NCBI GenBank assembly: GCA_964369915.1 | Contig: CAYJGG010000019.1 | Span: 1 to 30,320 of the forward strand | Length of the DNA stretch: 30,320 bases | Direction: 5' to 3' | Source of the DNA: RGIG3102 sp964369915 | GTDB taxonomy: Bacteria > Bacillota > Clostridia > Oscillospirales > Ruminococcaceae | Part shown: piece by piece, positions 1-6,395 of the stretch | Layout: every line of letters begins with the position of its first letter | Position numbering within the stretch: the stretch's first letter is position 1 | Notes under the pieces: model-generated | Database searches by the model: none | The model's input: only the letters and a program-made list of their open reading frames with translations | What the model was told of the DNA's origin: nothing | Made by a program: the position numbers and the translations under genes

Positions 1-48
1 TACACATGAGTTAGTAGTACCAAGGTCAATACCTATAATTTTACCCAT
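1..48 (-). CDS. dnaK: DnaK (Hsp70 chaperone), N-terminal start only
   Basis: Only the first 16 codons lie in the window; the gene continues beyond base 1. They read MGKIIGIDLGTTNSCV, the nearly invariant phosphate-1 loop at the start of the Hsp70 ATPase domain. The ATG is at 48-46 and has an AAGGAG ribosome binding site just upstream (about 57-64). DnaK is the ATP-driven cytoplasmic folding chaperone that works with GrpE and DnaJ. It is the third gene of the hrcA-grpE-dnaK operon, 81 bases after grpE, and so comes under the CIRCE operator upstream of hrcA. Identification is secure despite the short stretch, because sequence and gene order agree. Confidence 0.95.
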   Translation of the reverse strand, partial: MGKIIGIDLGTTNSCV

Positions 49-100
49 AATAAAAATCTCCTTTTATATCTTTTAATATTTTTTTATTTTATTTATATGA

Positions 101-115
101 AAAAGCTCTCGCTTT
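101..115 (-). other. Small GAGA-tetraloop hairpin between grpE and dnaK
   Basis: Read on the minus strand this is AAAGC-GAGA-GCTTT, a 5-bp stem closed by a GNRA-type tetraloop and followed by a short T run. It is too weak for a confident terminator. It could be an mRNA processing or stability element that sets the dnaK to grpE ratio, which is inference. Confidence 0.35.
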
Positions 116-129
116 AACAAACCTATTAA

Positions 130-666
130 TTAGTTATTCACAGCCACCATTGCGTGACGGATAACTTTATCATTCATTTTATATCCTTTTAAAAGCACTT
201 TTGTGATACTCCCAGATTCTTTGCCCTCAACATCTTCATTTAAAACCGCTGCGTGTAAATTAGGATCAAACATTTCTCCAACAGCACCAACTTCAACAAC
301 TCCTAATTTTTCAAAAGCTGTTTTTGCAGAAACTAAAGTCATTTCAACGCCTTTTTTATAATTTTCATCTTCACAAGGTGCGCTGATAGCCATTTCTAAA
401 GTGTCGATAACTGGCAGTAGTGTTTGCACAGCATTTGATGTTGCATTTGAGTAAGTTTCGCTTTTTTCTTTTGCCGAACGTTTTCTAAAATTATCATATT
501 CTGCTAAAGTTCTTTTATAAACTTCTGCATCTATATCAATTTGTCTTTGCAGTTTTTCAACTTCGGTTAATTCTTTTTCCTCCTCTATAACCTCTGTTTC
601 AACTGTTTCACTCGCTACATCATTTTCTTCTAGGATTTCTTCTTTATCTTTTTTACTCTTTGCCAT
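130..666 (-). CDS. grpE: GrpE nucleotide exchange factor
   Basis: GrpE releases ADP from DnaK and so drives the chaperone cycle in the cytoplasm. The 178-residue product is normal for the family. It opens with a charged, Lys/Glu-rich disordered segment (about residues 1-35), followed by the long heptad-rich dimerisation helix and its hallmark stretch with YKRTLAEYDNFRKR near residues 50-63. The C-terminal beta domain has the GEMFDPNLHAAV signature (normally xMFDPxxHEAV) and ends with KVIRHAMVAV. The gene sits 30 bases after hrcA and 81 bases before dnaK on the same strand, the standard heat-shock operon order. The start is the ATG at 666. Confidence 0.97.
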   Translation of the reverse strand: MAKSKKDKEEILEENDVASETVETEVIEEEKELTEVEKLQRQIDIDAEVYKRTLAEYDNFRKRSAKEKSETYSNATSNAVQTLLPVIDTLEMAISAPCEDENYKKGVEMTLVSAKTAFEKLGVVEVGAVGEMFDPNLHAAVLNEDVEGKESGSITKVLLKGYKMNDKVIRHAMVAVNN

Positions 667-696
667 ATTTATCTTAGTTTCCTTTCAAGTTTTCAT

Positions 697-1719
697 TTAT
701 TTTTCTATTCCTGTAATCGTTTGTGTTAATAAACGAGAAAAATAATCAATTTTTAAAAACACATCTTCATAATCAATATTTTGAGAAGCTATTATCGCTA
801 AAGTTCCACGCACTCCGCTCGCTCCATAAAAGTTTGTTGATATAAAGCAGGTGTTTTCTATTCCTGATATCGCCAGTTCATCAGCAAATACAACCGATAC
901 CTCTTGTTTTTCAGGGGTTATAATAGCTTTTAATCTTTCCTTATTTGAAATAAGTTTTAAAAGATTACTTAATCCTTTTTCATTTTGCGTAACATTTAGT
1001 AAATTTTCATGTCCGCTTATATAAACATTTTGATTTCCTGCCTCTTTAACCAAAGATATTATTCCATTTAAAATCTCTTTGTAGGCTATATTTTCATTTG
1101 AAAGCCTTTCAAGGAGCATTTCGTAATACCCTTTATCAATATCAGCATAAGAAACAAAGCATAATCTACTATTAACAAAGCTTGAAATTTGCTCTAATTC
1201 TTCTTTTTGAATATCATCAGTTATTCTAACAACCCTTGTGTGAACATCGCCTTGAGCTGTTACAGCTACAACAACAATATTAAATCTGCCTGTTTTTAAA
1301 AATATAAAATTTGCAAATTTCATATCTATATCTGTTGGCTGCGAAATAACAACTCCAACTTTTAAACTATCAGCGATTAATTTTGATGCTCCAAAGAGAA
1401 GTTTTTGATTATCAGTATCTAATTGGTTAAATTTATTTTTAATACTCTCTTTTTCTAAATCACTTAATCTTTTATCAAAACTCATATTATCAACATAATA
1501 TCTATAAGCCTTATTCGTTGGAATTCTACCGGCAGCTACGTGTGGCTGATTTAAATATCCAAGTTTTGTTAAAAGTGCCATTTCATTTCTAAGTGTTGCT
1601 GAGGATACTGCTATATCTAATTCGTTCATTAACATCTGTGATGCAATCGGCTCGCCTGATAGCATATACATTGATATTATAGCTTCAAGAATTAGCCTGT
1701 GTCTTTTACTAATATCCAT
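697..1719 (-). CDS. hrcA: HrcA, heat-inducible transcription repressor
   Basis: HrcA binds CIRCE operators and represses the class I heat-shock genes until chaperone capacity is exhausted. The N-terminal winged-helix domain is visible (MDISKRHRLILEAI, then SGEPIASQML, and SSATLRNEMALLTKLGYL as recognition helix region), followed by the HVAAGRIPTNKAYRYYV motif typical of HrcA and a GAF-like C-terminal domain. I chose the ATG at 1719 (340 residues). A GAGGTG Shine-Dalgarno at 1726-1731 lies 6 bases upstream of it, whereas the in-frame GTG at 1728 overlaps that site. It is the first gene of hrcA-grpE-dnaK, directly behind the CIRCE, so it should repress its own operon. Confidence 0.97.
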   Translation of the reverse strand: MDISKRHRLILEAIISMYMLSGEPIASQMLMNELDIAVSSATLRNEMALLTKLGYLNQPHVAAGRIPTNKAYRYYVDNMSFDKRLSDLEKESIKNKFNQLDTDNQKLLFGASKLIADSLKVGVVISQPTDIDMKFANFIFLKTGRFNIVVVAVTAQGDVHTRVVRITDDIQKEELEQISSFVNSRLCFVSYADIDKGYYEMLLERLSNENIAYKEILNGIISLVKEAGNQNVYISGHENLLNVTQNEKGLSNLLKLISNKERLKAIITPEKQEVSVVFADELAISGIENTCFISTNFYGASGVRGTLAIIASQNIDYEDVFLKIDYFSRLLTQTITGIEK

Positions 1720-1734
1720 CTTTTTCACCTCATT

Positions 1735-1761
1735 TTAGCAATCTATTGTGTCGATTGCTAA
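1735..1761 (-). promoter_or_regulatory. CIRCE operator (symmetric variant)
   Basis: A perfect inverted repeat, TTAGCAATC-N9-GATTGCTAA, lies between the hrcA promoter and its ribosome binding site. The classical CIRCE is TTAGCACTC-N9-GAGTGCTAA. Arm length (9) and spacer (9) match exactly, and position 7 of the arm is changed symmetrically in both arms (C to A, G to T). It is the expected HrcA binding site for autoregulation. Confidence 0.93.
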
Positions 1762-1765
1762 TTTA

Positions 1766-1793
1766 AGTATATCATTATTTCTCATTTTGTCAA
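1766..1793 (-). promoter_or_regulatory. Sigma-A promoter of hrcA-grpE-dnaK
   Basis: On the minus strand a perfect -35 TTGACA (1793-1788) is separated by 16 bases from the -10 TATACT (1771-1766). Transcription would start near 1759, inside the CIRCE, so bound HrcA would block initiation. Confidence 0.85.
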
Positions 1794-1910
1794 TAGTTTT
1801 TTTTATTTTCACAATTATTTAACAATCACTGTTATATTATAGCTTTTTTCGATATATTTATCCTTATACAAAATAGGTTTTAATTTTATTTATTATAGAC
1901 TGCTAATAAT

Positions 1911-1939
1911 TTGCTTTTATTTTTTTAGTGATGTATAAT
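1911..1939 (+). promoter_or_regulatory. Sigma-A promoter of hemW
   Basis: TTGCTT (1911-1916), a 17-base spacer and a perfect TATAAT (1934-1939). It lies 44 bases before the hemW start and points away from the hrcA promoter. Confidence 0.75.
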
Positions 1940-1982
1940 AATATAAGTTATTAATTTAAAATTAGAGAAAGGAAGATATTTT

Positions 1983-3062
1983 ATGGTTTCATCAGTTTAT
2001 ATTCATATACCATTTTGCAAAAAAAGATGTAATTATTGCGATTTTTACACATTTGGCGATTGCGATAGCGTTTCCTTTGAATATATTCTGGCTTTAAAAA
2101 GAGAAATAAAAAAATATAATTTATCTTACTGCCCAACAATTTATTTCGGCGGCGGAACTCCTAGCTTACTTTCGCCTAGTCAGGTGGAAGAAATTTTACA
2201 GGTTCTTCCCTTTGATAAAAACTCAGAGATAACACTCGAGGCAAATCCTGAAACTCTAACTTTAAAAAAACTTAAAGGCTATTATAACGCTGGCGTAAAC
2301 CGATTATCAATAGGCGTCCAAACCACAAACCCGTCTTCATTAAAAACACTAGGTAGAATTCATTCAAGCGAAAAGGTTATCGAAGTTTTTAATTTGGCAA
2401 AAGAGGCTGGGTTTACAAATATAAGTGCCGATATTATGCTAGGCCTTCCTAATTATTCATATAAAGAGCTAGACGACACCTTAGAGTTATTTTATAAAAA
2501 TGATATAAAGCATATTTCTTGTTATATGCTTAAAATTGAAGATGGAACAGATTTTTCTATAAATCCACCTGCAAATTTAATAGGCGATGATGAAATGGGA
2601 GATTTTTATTTATACGCAGTAAAAAAAATGAAAACTCTTGGATATAATCAATACGAAATATCTAATTTTTCAAAAGAAGGATACGAGAGTAGGCATAACA
2701 ACTCTTACTGGGAGCTTAAAAATTATATAGGTATAGGCCCTTCTGCTCATAGCTGTTTAGATAACAAAAGATTTTATTACCCGAGTGATATTGATGAATT
2801 TATAAACAATGCAAAAACTATAAGTGATGAAACAGTAAGCGTTTTTGATTATATAATGCTTTCTCTTCGTTTAACTAAAGGATTAAATTTAACAACACTT
2901 TCAAAAGAATATTCTTTTAATTTTAAAGAAACCACTTTAAAAAAATTATCTCTTTTAGAAAAAGAAGATTTACTTTGTTTTAAAGATGATATAATTTTTT
3001 TAAGCCCAAAAGGTTTTTTATTGCAAAATTCTATTTTGCAGATTTTAATTTCAGATATTTAA
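1983..3062 (+). CDS. hemW: HemW, radical SAM heme chaperone
   Basis: HemW is the radical-SAM protein, related to coproporphyrinogen dehydrogenase HemN, that binds heme and delivers it to target proteins. The radical-SAM [4Fe-4S] motif is C12-KKR-C16-NY-C19 in the context YIHIPFC. This lacks the extra cysteine of true HemN (CxxxCxxCxC), so HemW rather than HemN is the better call. The SAM-binding glycine motif GGGTPS follows at 56-61, and RLSIGVQ and the HNxSYWE segment of the family are present. The C-terminal winged-helix-like HemN_C region is short, for a total of 359 residues. In many Bacillota hemW lies directly upstream of hrcA on the same strand; here it is next to hrcA but divergent. 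An HD-domain gene follows closely and is probably co-transcribed. Confidence 0.93.
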   Translation: MVSSVYIHIPFCKKRCNYCDFYTFGDCDSVSFEYILALKREIKKYNLSYCPTIYFGGGTPSLLSPSQVEEILQVLPFDKNSEITLEANPETLTLKKLKGYYNAGVNRLSIGVQTTNPSSLKTLGRIHSSEKVIEVFNLAKEAGFTNISADIMLGLPNYSYKELDDTLELFYKNDIKHISCYMLKIEDGTDFSINPPANLIGDDEMGDFYLYAVKKMKTLGYNQYEISNFSKEGYESRHNNSYWELKNYIGIGPSAHSCLDNKRFYYPSDIDEFINNAKTISDETVSVFDYIMLSLRLTKGLNLTTLSKEYSFNFKETTLKKLSLLEKEDLLCFKDDIIFLSPKGFLLQNSILQILISDI

Positions 3063-3091
3063 AAAATTATAAATAAAGGATGGAAAAACAT

Positions 3092-3655
3092 ATGCTAACA
3101 TTAAAAAGAAGTAAAGAACTACTCGCACCAATGATTACAGAACCTCATTTAATAGCGCACTCTATTGGAGTTATGGCGGCTATGGGTGGCATGGCTGAAC
3201 ATTTCGGCGAAAATGTTGAGCACTGGCAAGCAATAGGATATTTACATGATTACGATTATGAAAAATACCCAGACGAACACTTACAGCACACTAAAGACGA
3301 CTTACTTAAAGCTGGAGTTGATGAAAGTGATGTTAGGGCAATATTAAGCCATGGTTATAAAATCTGTGCCGATATAGAGCCTATATCAAATTTAGAAAAA
3401 AGTTTATTTAGCGTTGATGAATTAACAGGTATAATTTCAGCCGCCGCAAAAATGCGCCCTAATGGGATTACTGATTTAGAAGTTTCTAGCTTTATGAAGA
3501 AATTTAAAGATAAAAAATTTGCTGCAAAATGCAATCGTGAAGTTATAAAAAATGGCTGTGATATGCTTGGCATGGAGGTGAAACAGGTTAGCGAAATTTG
3601 TATAAATGCTATGAAACCTTACGCAAAGGAACTCGGGCTTTTACCTAAAGAATAA
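3092..3655 (+). CDS. HD-domain metal-dependent phosphohydrolase
   Basis: This is a small HD-superfamily protein. Metal ligands typical of the fold are visible: His23 (ITEPHLIAHSIGV), the His52-Asp53 pair (GYLHDYDYEKYP), further His near 63-66, and His in AILSHGY near residue 84. Family members hydrolyse phosphoester bonds in nucleotides or similar compounds; the substrate here is unknown. I chose the ATG at 3092 (187 residues) over the ATG at 3080, because the AAAGGA site (3075-3080) is well placed for the former and overlaps the latter. It follows hemW by about 30 bases and precedes a strong terminator, so hemW and this gene form a two-gene operon. No functional link to heme is shown by the sequence. 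Confidence 0.85.
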   Translation: MLTLKRSKELLAPMITEPHLIAHSIGVMAAMGGMAEHFGENVEHWQAIGYLHDYDYEKYPDEHLQHTKDDLLKAGVDESDVRAILSHGYKICADIEPISNLEKSLFSVDELTGIISAAAKMRPNGITDLEVSSFMKKFKDKKFAAKCNREVIKNGCDMLGMEVKQVSEICINAMKPYAKELGLLPKE

Positions 3656-3740
3656 CTAGTAAATAACTTATATTTTTTCTTGATAAAAAATAATATTAAG
3701 CTATCTATATTAACTTTAATAAACATTTATATCTATATAT

Positions 3741-3770
3741 AAAAAAAGCCGTTTTAAAGCGGCTTTTTTT
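3741..3770 (+). terminator. Intrinsic terminator after the HD gene
   Basis: An A7-GCCG arm (3741-3751), an 8-base inner segment and CGGC-T7 (3760-3770) form a hairpin with a T run on both strands. It ends the hemW operon 86 bases after its last stop codon. Confidence 0.9.
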
Positions 3771-3898
3771 ATTGTTTACAGCTTATACATACAATATATT
3801 ATATCCGTTAATACATCTAGTAATATTTCACCGCTAGTTTATTTATTGTATATAATTTAGAAACATATTCTTGCTATAATAAAACCAAGGTGTAGGAG

Positions 3899-3973
3899 AT
3901 GTTGATAAGAAAAAAGGCAAACATAAAAAGCATAAACCAGCAAACTCAGGAAAAGGTTAGGCACAGAGATTAG
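3899..3973 (+). CDS. Possible 24-residue basic peptide
   Basis: An ATG at 3899 has an AAGGTG ribosome binding site six bases upstream and an extended -10 promoter just before that. It opens a 24-codon frame rich in Lys, Arg and Gln (MLIRKKANIK...). An overlapping frame, without a clear start, reads as a Lys/His-rich stretch (KKKGKHKKHK). No family is recognised. It may be a small peptide gene, a leader or the remnant of a gene; low confidence. Confidence 0.2.
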   Translation: MLIRKKANIKSINQQTQEKVRHRD

Positions 3974-4125
3974 CAAATTTCTAAGGCAAAAAACTAGCAA
4001 AATTCTGGCAAGAAAAAGCAAACGCTGGCAAAGTTTAATGCACAAAGCTTAGCAAAATTTCAAATGCAAAGACAATAACTCCAAATGAAAACTCCTAAAG
4101 CAAAATAACGGCAAAGATTATTACT
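3961..4125 (+). repeat. Two degenerate tandem copies of an ~80-base unit
   Basis: Copy A begins GCACAGAGATTAGCAAA at 3961 and copy B begins GCACAAAGCTTAGCAAA at 4041. Both continue with a TTTC-rich block and a GCAAA, and both end with an AAAGCAAA...GGCAAAG motif (about 4016-4033 and 4099-4116). The middles differ by substitutions and small indels. The GCAAA word recurs throughout 3915-4117. In places the copies translate to similar short strings (LAKF, LANF), which hints at an old coding repeat now broken by stops. Confidence 0.45.
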
Positions 4126-4150
4126 AAGTAAATTATCAATATCTTTAAAC

Positions 4151-4300
4151 AAAAGTAATTTATTTAGGCACTAAAAACCTCAAAGATAGTTCATATACCT
4201 TTTTAATCGTTTTTATAATTTAGTGTTTAATAATAAGTAACTCCAATATGCAAAGTTTTTTTGGTTTTTGGTATACCAAGTGCTTTGATGAATTACTTTT
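4151..4300. other. Nested inverted repeats, possible structured RNA
   Basis: Outer arms AAAAGTAATT (4151-4160) and AATTACTTTT (4291-4300) enclose two inner pairs. These are GCACTAAA (4168-4175) with TTTAGTGT (4219-4226, one G-U), and CAAAG (4251-4255) with CTTTG (4283-4287). The second pair contains the 12-base palindrome TTGGTATACCAA (4268-4279). Together they draw a three-way junction. AT-rich arms of this length can arise by chance, so this is a suggestion only. Confidence 0.3.
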
Positions 4301-4340
4301 ATAATCGTCGTAATATAAATTAAAACCAATATTACACCTA

Positions 4341-4388
4341 AAAAAAGTAGGCAACTAAATGCGGTTTAGTTGCCTACGTTTTATTTTT
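4341..4388 (-). terminator. Strong terminator of the GNAT gene
   Basis: A perfect 13-bp stem (GTAGGCAACTAAA at 4347-4359 with its complement at 4365-4377) and a 5-base loop are flanked by A6 on the left. That gives T6 on the minus strand immediately after the stem. It lies about 65 bases past the stop of the minus-strand GNAT gene. It may also act on the plus strand through GTTTTATTTTT. Confidence 0.93.
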
Positions 4389-4441
4389 AATATTTAAGTT
4401 TTAATTGCTTTTTAAAATAAAATTTTATATTATCTAATTTG

Positions 4442-5269
4442 TTATAAAATAATTTCCATAGTTTTTAATTTTGAATTTTCTTTAATAAATTTATTTTTTT
4501 CTAAAAACTGTTCTAATTCTTTATTTTCTAAGCTAAATGTGCAAGTTAATTTTTCTATCCCTTGAATTTTAGCGAGTGTTTTTGCAAAAGAAAGACATTT
4601 ATTTAAATCACCTTTCATTAAAGCTATATGTAAAGCCTTGTTTTTTAAAAATCTTGAACCTATCACAATAACAGAATTTGTTTTTTCATCATAAAAAACT
4701 TTTCCTTCTACAGATAATCCTTTTATTGTGTCTTCATTAAATCTATAAAAAGTTCGGTTCATAACTAAGTAGTTATTATATTCATTTATAAAAGGCGTTA
4801 ATAATTCATTCGCCTTATTATAATCTAAAAGTTTAAATCCAGTAACATCTTCGCTGCTAAAATTTTCCAAATTATATCCTATAAATTCGCTAGCATTCTC
4901 AAGCCCGTTAAATTTAGCAAGTCCTGAACTTTTTTCATTATTAATACCAGTATACATAGCCATAGCTTTTACATTATAAAATTTTGCTAATTTTTTATAT
5001 TCATTATATATTAATTTGCCAGCACCTTTACTTTGATATTCAGGCACAACTCTTAGTGTTTCAAGCCAAGCTGAATTATCAAATAAAACTGTGAATTTTC
5101 CAATGCCTATCATTTTTTCATCATCAAAAACGCAAATCATTTCGCCTTTAGTATTGTAAAAATAATGCCAAGCATCATCAAGATAATAATAATCGCCCAT
5201 TGTTTGTTTTTCAACTCTAAAACATTCTAAAAAATCATCATATTTTGCATATCTTACTTTAAAATCCAT
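4442..5269 (-). CDS. GNAT-family N-acetyltransferase
   Basis: The 275-residue product is a GCN5-related acetyltransferase, which transfers acetyl from acetyl-CoA to an amine; the substrate is unknown. The N-terminal half carries the fold. It has the beta-4 strand with WLETLRVVPEYQ, the acetyl-CoA pyrophosphate loop QSKGAG (79-84, matching Q/RxxGxG/A), and the following helix and NNEKSSGLAKFNGL segment (normally N..s..ly.k.GF). The C-terminal 130 residues do not show a second clear acetyl-CoA loop and look like a degenerate or substrate-binding half. The start ATG at 5269 has a GAAAGGGA site about 10 bases upstream. It is monocistronic, with its own promoter and terminator. Confidence 0.85.
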   Translation of the reverse strand: MDFKVRYAKYDDFLECFRVEKQTMGDYYYLDDAWHYFYNTKGEMICVFDDEKMIGIGKFTVLFDNSAWLETLRVVPEYQSKGAGKLIYNEYKKLAKFYNVKAMAMYTGINNEKSSGLAKFNGLENASEFIGYNLENFSSEDVTGFKLLDYNKANELLTPFINEYNNYLVMNRTFYRFNEDTIKGLSVEGKVFYDEKTNSVIVIGSRFLKNKALHIALMKGDLNKCLSFAKTLAKIQGIEKLTCTFSLENKELEQFLEKNKFIKENSKLKTMEIIL

Positions 5270-5314
5270 AATAAAAACTATCCCTTTCTTTTATATAATA
5301 TCGGTTTGCTTATT

Positions 5315-5351
5315 TAATAGTAATTGTACCAAACTATTACTATAATATCAA
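5315..5351 (-). promoter_or_regulatory. GNAT promoter with inverted repeat over the -10
   Basis: On the minus strand TTGATA (5351-5346), 17 bases and TACAAT (5328-5323) form a good sigma-A promoter. An inverted repeat ACTATTA / TAATAGT (arms 5333-5339 and 5315-5321, 11 bases apart) brackets the -10 box, the position of a repressor operator. The regulator is not identifiable. Confidence 0.6.
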
Positions 5352-5430
5352 ATTATAAATAAAAGAAATGCCATAAAAAAGAGGATTTTAGTATAAAGTA
5401 ATACAAATAGTCTAAAAACAGAAAAAACAC

Positions 5431-5459
5431 TTGTAAATGTGCTGAAAAAGTGATAATAT
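5431..5459 (+). promoter_or_regulatory. Promoter of the mrp operon
   Basis: TTGTAA (5431-5436), a 17-base spacer and TAATAT (5454-5459), with an extended -10 TGA directly before the hexamer. Transcription would start near 5466, giving a leader of about 145 bases before mrpE. Confidence 0.75.
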
Positions 5460-5500
5460 ATACTTGTTAATTATTTCACTTAGTTAAAAGTAAATATTAC

Positions 5501-5596
5501 AGTAGTTTGGGTGTGCTAAAAATACAGCTTTTACTGGAAACAGCGAATCCGTGTATGTAGATTTTTCTGCCTATGCGATTTTTTTTTAATTTTTTT
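5501..5596 (+). promoter_or_regulatory. Structured mrp leader, riboswitch candidate
   Basis: The leader has a compact fold followed by an intrinsic terminator. TGGGT (5508-5512) can pair with ATCCG (5547-5551). Inside lie GCT/AGC (5515-5517, 5526-5528) and CTG-GAAA-CAG (5534-5543), a GNRA-capped hairpin, so the whole resembles a three-way junction. The terminator (5551-5587) follows at once, sharing its base with the 3' strand of the closing helix. This is the architecture of a riboswitch that controls termination. A Na+ or other ion sensor would suit an Mrp antiporter operon; Na+-I (DUF1646 motif) riboswitches are known near Na+ transporters. I cannot confirm the class by eye. Confidence 0.5.
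5551..5587 (+). terminator. Leader terminator (attenuator) upstream of mrpE
   Basis: GTGTATGTAG (5551-5560), loop ATTTTT, and CTGCCTATGC (5567-5576) pair over ten positions with one mismatch and some G-U pairs. A run of nine T follows (5579-5587), then a second T run. It ends only about 24 bases before the mrpE start codon, so it can only serve as a conditional attenuator. Confidence 0.7.
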
Positions 5597-5610
5597 AAGG
5601 GGTATAGATA

Positions 5611-6069
5611 ATGTTTATATTGTTATTTGCACTTTGGATTCTTTTAAATGGTAAAATAACTCTTGAAATTTGCCTATTTGGGCTTGTGATTTCAGGGGCT
5701 GTTTACTATTTTATGAAAAAACACTTAGAATACGAGGGTACTGGGATAAAAGGCTTTAAAAATTTCTTTAGGATTATTGAGTATATTTTTGTTTTAGCTA
5801 AAGAAATAGTTGTAGCTAATTTTACTGTAATTAAATTTATTTTAAGTAAAGAAGAAATACAGCCTCAAATTATATTTTTTAAAGTTCCTTTAAAAAATGA
5901 TTTCACAAAAACAATCCTTGCAAATTCAATCACTTTAACTCCTGGCACTATAACTGTAAATTTTGAAGATGATGTTTTTTGTGTTCACGCACTAGACTAC
6001 ACACTAGCCGAGGATTTTGAAAATTCAATTTTTATAAAACTTTTAAAAAGAATGGAGGATAATTTATAA
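5611..6069 (+). CDS. mrpE: Mrp antiporter subunit E (MnhE/MbhA-like)
   Basis: This small membrane subunit (152 residues) belongs to the Mrp cation/proton antiporter complex, which exchanges Na+ (or K+) for H+ across the cytoplasmic membrane. It has the family's N-terminal hydrophobic pair (residues about 1-35, with LWILLNGKITLE) and a soluble C-terminal part with LANSITLTPGTITVNFEDD, the best conserved MnhE segment. AAGGGG at 5597-5602 is its ribosome binding site. It is the first gene of the operon and its stop overlaps the mrpF start (TAATG). In Bacillus the order is mrpABCDEFG; here E, F and G come first, as in archaeal Mbh clusters. Confidence 0.92.
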   Translation: MFILLFALWILLNGKITLEICLFGLVISGAVYYFMKKHLEYEGTGIKGFKNFFRIIEYIFVLAKEIVVANFTVIKFILSKEEIQPQIIFFKVPLKNDFTKTILANSITLTPGTITVNFEDDVFCVHALDYTLAEDFENSIFIKLLKRMEDNL

Positions 6070-6395
6070 TGGTTGAAACTTTATATATTTATTTGTTTAC
6101 TGGCTCATTAATTTATTTATCATTTTTATTATTCCCATATCTATTTCGTTCTATTATCGGACCTAACTTTTTTGATGCGATTGTGGGAGTTTTAAGTATA
6201 TCAACTATTATTATAGTAATGATATGCATAATAGCGGCATTACAAAATGAGCATTATATTATAGACGTTGCCCTTATTTATGCTATTTTAGGATTTGTAA
6301 CAGTGGTTATAGTTTCAAAAGCATATTTAAGAAGTCACACAAAAGATAAAGAGCACGATTTTGAAAACTTAAAAAAGGAGAAAAAAGATGATTAG
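6069..6395 (+). CDS. mrpF: Mrp antiporter subunit F (MnhF/MbhB-like)
   Basis: This is a 108-residue membrane protein with three hydrophobic helices (about 5-25, 37-60 and 66-86). Between helices 1 and 2 it carries the family signature RSIIGPNFFDAIVGV (usually RGPtvpDRilA), including the conserved Asp. The C-terminal tail is charged. MrpF is needed for assembly and transport of the Mrp complex. It overlaps mrpE by one base and mrpG by eight, which points to translational coupling. Confidence 0.92.
   Translation: MVETLYIYLFTGSLIYLSFLLFPYLFRSIIGPNFFDAIVGVLSISTIIIVMICIIAALQNEHYIIDVALIYAILGFVTVVIVSKAYLRSHTKDKEHDFENLKKEKKDD

Larger units (their letters stand above)
3771..4340. other. Gene-poor interval of about 570 bases
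   Basis: I find no convincing coding gene here. It contains an extended -10 sequence TGCTATAAT (3872-3880) on the plus strand and an AAGGTG site (3887-3892) before a 24-codon reading frame. It also contains a purine-rich, GCAAA-dense segment with two imperfect copies of about 80 bases, and a possible folded domain at 4151-4300. It may be a decayed gene, a non-coding RNA or both. Confidence 0.5.

Noticed and set aside
1983..3062. HemN (oxygen-independent coproporphyrinogen oxidase)
   Set aside because: The radical-SAM motif is CxxxCxxC followed by Asp-Phe, without the fourth cysteine typical of HemN, so HemW fits better.
3857..4045. A 62-residue hydrophobic frame on the minus strand
   Set aside because: It starts with TTG, has no ribosome binding site, and its composition follows simply from the GCAAA-rich opposite strand.
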